7,249 bases of DNA. Source: Acidobacteriota bacterium. Lineage in GTDB: Bacteria; Acidobacteriota; Terriglobia; Acidiferrales; UBA7541. Below, one piece after another: positions 6,188 to 7,249 of the stretch. The notes under the pieces were generated by a model that was not told the origin of the DNA, did not search any database, and saw only the letters and a program-made list of their open reading frames with translations. Both the position numbers and the translations under genes were made by a program. The stretch covers positions 4,556-11,804 of the forward strand of contig PKWH01000215.1 of NCBI GenBank assembly GCA_003131985.1, in the 5' to 3' direction. Positions within the stretch are counted from its first letter, which is position 1, and every line of letters starts with the position of its first letter.

Positions 6188-6278
6188 AAATCGCCAAACT
6201 CAGGAAATAGAACACCCTGTAACTTACAGAAAACAAACAACAGCGAGTTGCTCAAATCGCCAAAAAATCAAGAAATGG
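6188..6278. repeat. Imperfect direct repeat pair upstream of the lipoprotein gene
   Basis: AAATCGCCAAA occurs at 6188-6198 and 6254-6264, identical over 11 bp and 66 bp apart. Similarity continues after a 2-nt length difference: TCAGGAAATAG (6200-6210) against TCAAGAAATGG (6268-6278), 9 of 11 the same. The pair flanks the palindrome at 6217-6229 and ends about 63 bp before the -35 box. Paired regulator sites or a small duplication are both possible. Confidence 0.5.
6217..6229. promoter_or_regulatory. 13-bp palindrome, operator-like
   Basis: CTGTAA-C-TTACAG is a perfect 6-bp inverted repeat around one central base. It lies between the two direct-repeat copies and 112 bp before the -35 box of the lipoprotein promoter. 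The symmetry suits a dimeric regulator, but I cannot assign one. Confidence 0.35.
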
Positions 6279-6341
6279 ACGCCAGCATTTTCTATGCCTT
6301 CCTGTGCACGTGTAAACAACCGATCCGGCTCGGCGGTTTCG

Positions 6342-6370
6342 TTGACACCCCAGAGGGCGGCTGTTACATT
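6342..6370 (+). promoter_or_regulatory. Sigma-70-type promoter of the lipoprotein gene
   Basis: TTGACA (6342-6347) matches the -35 consensus exactly, and TACATT (6365-6370) matches the -10 consensus at 4 of 6, including the three most conserved positions. The spacer is exactly 17 nt. Transcription would start near 6377. This rules out the in-frame TTG at 6369 as a start codon for this transcript. Confidence 0.6.
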
Positions 6371-6383
6371 GCCTCACCGACAT

Positions 6384-7249
6384 TTGTGGGGGCGCACCAA
6401 TCTGAGGGTTTCTGGCTTTGCTTGGATAATCGGAATGATGGCAGCGGCAGCTTTGGCCTGCGGTTGCGCCGTCAGCCACAAAACCGTCGTCAAACCGGGA
6501 GACGCGCCGGCAAAACTTCTAACCGCGAGCAAGGACGAGCTTATCGGACGCTACAACCAGCAGGCGGAATCGGTCACGTCACTGAACGCAACCGTGTCTA
6601 TGAAGCTCACCGCCGGCTCCGCTTATTCCGGCGTGATCGAGCAATATCATGAAGTGAACGGATTCATCCTGGCTGCTAAGCCCGCGAACATTCGGGTGAT
6701 CGGCCAGGCGCCAGTCGTCAACAAGAACGTGTTCGATATGGTGAGCGACGGCGGCACATTTCACATCTACATTCCATCAAAGAGTGAATTCATCGAAGGC
6801 CCGGACAATTTGGAGCGGCAAGCATCAAAGCCCATCGAGAATCTTCGCCCGCAACATCTGATTGACGCTTTGTTATGGGAACCGGTCCCGGCCGGGGCGC
6901 CGGTGTTGTTCGAAGAAGCCAGCGAAGGTACCAGTCGCTATTACGTCCTCACCGCGATCCGCGCCCCATCCGGAGAAAACGCAACAAATGGCGGTGCGGT
7001 GGGTTCATCCGACTGGGAAATAGCGCGCAAAATTTGGTTCGACCGCACCAATTTGCAGATAGTTAGAGTGGAAAACTTTGCTTCCGGCGGAAAAGTGGTT
7101 TCAGACGTTCACTATTCGAATTGGCTCTCGGTCGCCGCGACGCCCAACGCTCCGCAGGCGTCCAATACCGCGACATCCGCGGATTCGGCGATGGCCACCT
7201 TAACCTATCCGCACGAAATTGCGATCAGCCGCCCCAGCGATGATTATCA
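6384..7249 (+). CDS. LolA/DUF4292-like lipoprotein, 3' end outside window
   Basis: The frame is open to the window end (288 codons plus 2 nt). From TTG 6384 the product begins with a lipoprotein signal peptide: Arg4/Arg8, hydrophobic core GFAWIIGMMAAAALA, then ACGC, with the lipid-bearing Cys probably at residue 28 (by position against homologues with LSGC). The mature part has VTSLNATVSMKL, GYILxxKP-like GFILAAKPANIRVIGQAP, then FDMVSDGGTFHIYIPSKSEF, ENLRPQHLIDALLW and, near the edge, LTYPHEIAISRP. This order matches acidobacterial proteins annotated as LolA-like or DUF4292, with a half-open beta barrel that binds hydrophobic ligands. An envelope lipoprotein is likely; a role in lipoprotein or lipid handling is inference. 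The start is unclear: ATG 6435 leaves too short a signal peptide, CTG 6402 has GGGGG at 9 nt, and TTG 6384 gives an almost leaderless message. The second half (ASNTATSADSA) is low-complexity. Confidence 0.8.
   Translation, partial: MWGRTNLRVSGFAWIIGMMAAAALACGCAVSHKTVVKPGDAPAKLLTASKDELIGRYNQQAESVTSLNATVSMKLTAGSAYSGVIEQYHEVNGFILAAKPANIRVIGQAPVVNKNVFDMVSDGGTFHIYIPSKSEFIEGPDNLERQASKPIENLRPQHLIDALLWEPVPAGAPVLFEEASEGTSRYYVLTAIRAPSGENATNGGAVGSSDWEIARKIWFDRTNLQIVRVENFASGGKVVSDVHYSNWLSVAATPNAPQASNTATSADSAMATLTYPHEIAISRPSDDY

Larger units (their letters stand above)
5785..6341. other. Long non-coding region with hairpins, repeats and decayed-looking frames
   Basis: No convincing gene occurs in this 557-bp gap. 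It holds two hairpins (5827-5863 and 6049-6062), TAAGGG twice (5941-5946 and 5960-5965), and an AT-rich stretch from about 6185 to 6300 with an 11-bp direct repeat and a 13-bp palindrome. A short minus-strand frame (6083-6199) has protein-like composition but no proper start. The + strand frame 6176-6652 spans into the next gene out of frame and looks spurious. A promoter follows directly at 6342. Confidence 0.6.

Noticed and set aside
6176..6652. 158-codon + strand frame starting at TTG
   Set aside because: It overlaps the lipoprotein gene by over 200 bp in another frame, is rich in Arg/Gln and low-complexity in its second half, has no ribosome site, and the overlapping frame has a signal peptide and family motifs.

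Overview
The window reads as chromosomal DNA from a bacterium of the phylum Acidobacteriota (Koribacter/Terriglobia-like). This is inferred from protein families, not from a marker gene: a DUF2911 protein with a TPR tail, a long HEAT-repeat protein ending in a PilZ domain, and a LolA/DUF4292-type lipoprotein, in moderately GC-rich DNA. All convincing genes lie on the + strand. There is no rRNA, tRNA, CRISPR array, insertion sequence or phage gene.

Layout. 1-270: 3' end of a small DUF1579-like protein whose start lies outside the window. 271-512: non-coding, with a stem-loop just after the stop. 513-1589: secreted DUF2911-TPR protein, followed by a stem-loop. 1590-1782: leader with three CCTAG words. 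1783-4491: 902-residue HEAT-PilZ protein, the main gene of the window, followed by a hairpin and T-tract. 4492-4809: mostly non-coding, but with a 38-codon frame whose first two dozen codons resemble the start of DUF1801 proteins, probably a gene remnant. 4810-5301: DUF4442 hotdog-fold protein. 5392-5784: small secreted four-cysteine protein. 5785-6341: long non-coding region with hairpins, an 11-bp direct repeat flanking a 13-bp palindrome, and decayed-looking frames. 6342-6370: a very good sigma-70-type promoter. 6384-7249: lipoprotein with a LolA-like region, running off the window end.

How the genes relate. The gaps are wide, several genes have their own stem-loop or promoter-like signal, and the functions do not form one pathway. 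The region therefore looks like single-gene transcription units rather than an operon or a defence or biosynthesis island. Three products are exported (DUF2911-TPR, the four-Cys protein, the lipoprotein), one is a probable cytoplasmic cyclic-di-GMP effector or scaffold, and one is a probable acyl-thioester-binding hotdog protein. I found no strong case for a new multi-gene system. The points most worth checking are the domain architecture of the HEAT-PilZ protein, the DUF1801 remnant, and the repeat/palindrome cluster upstream of the lipoprotein gene.
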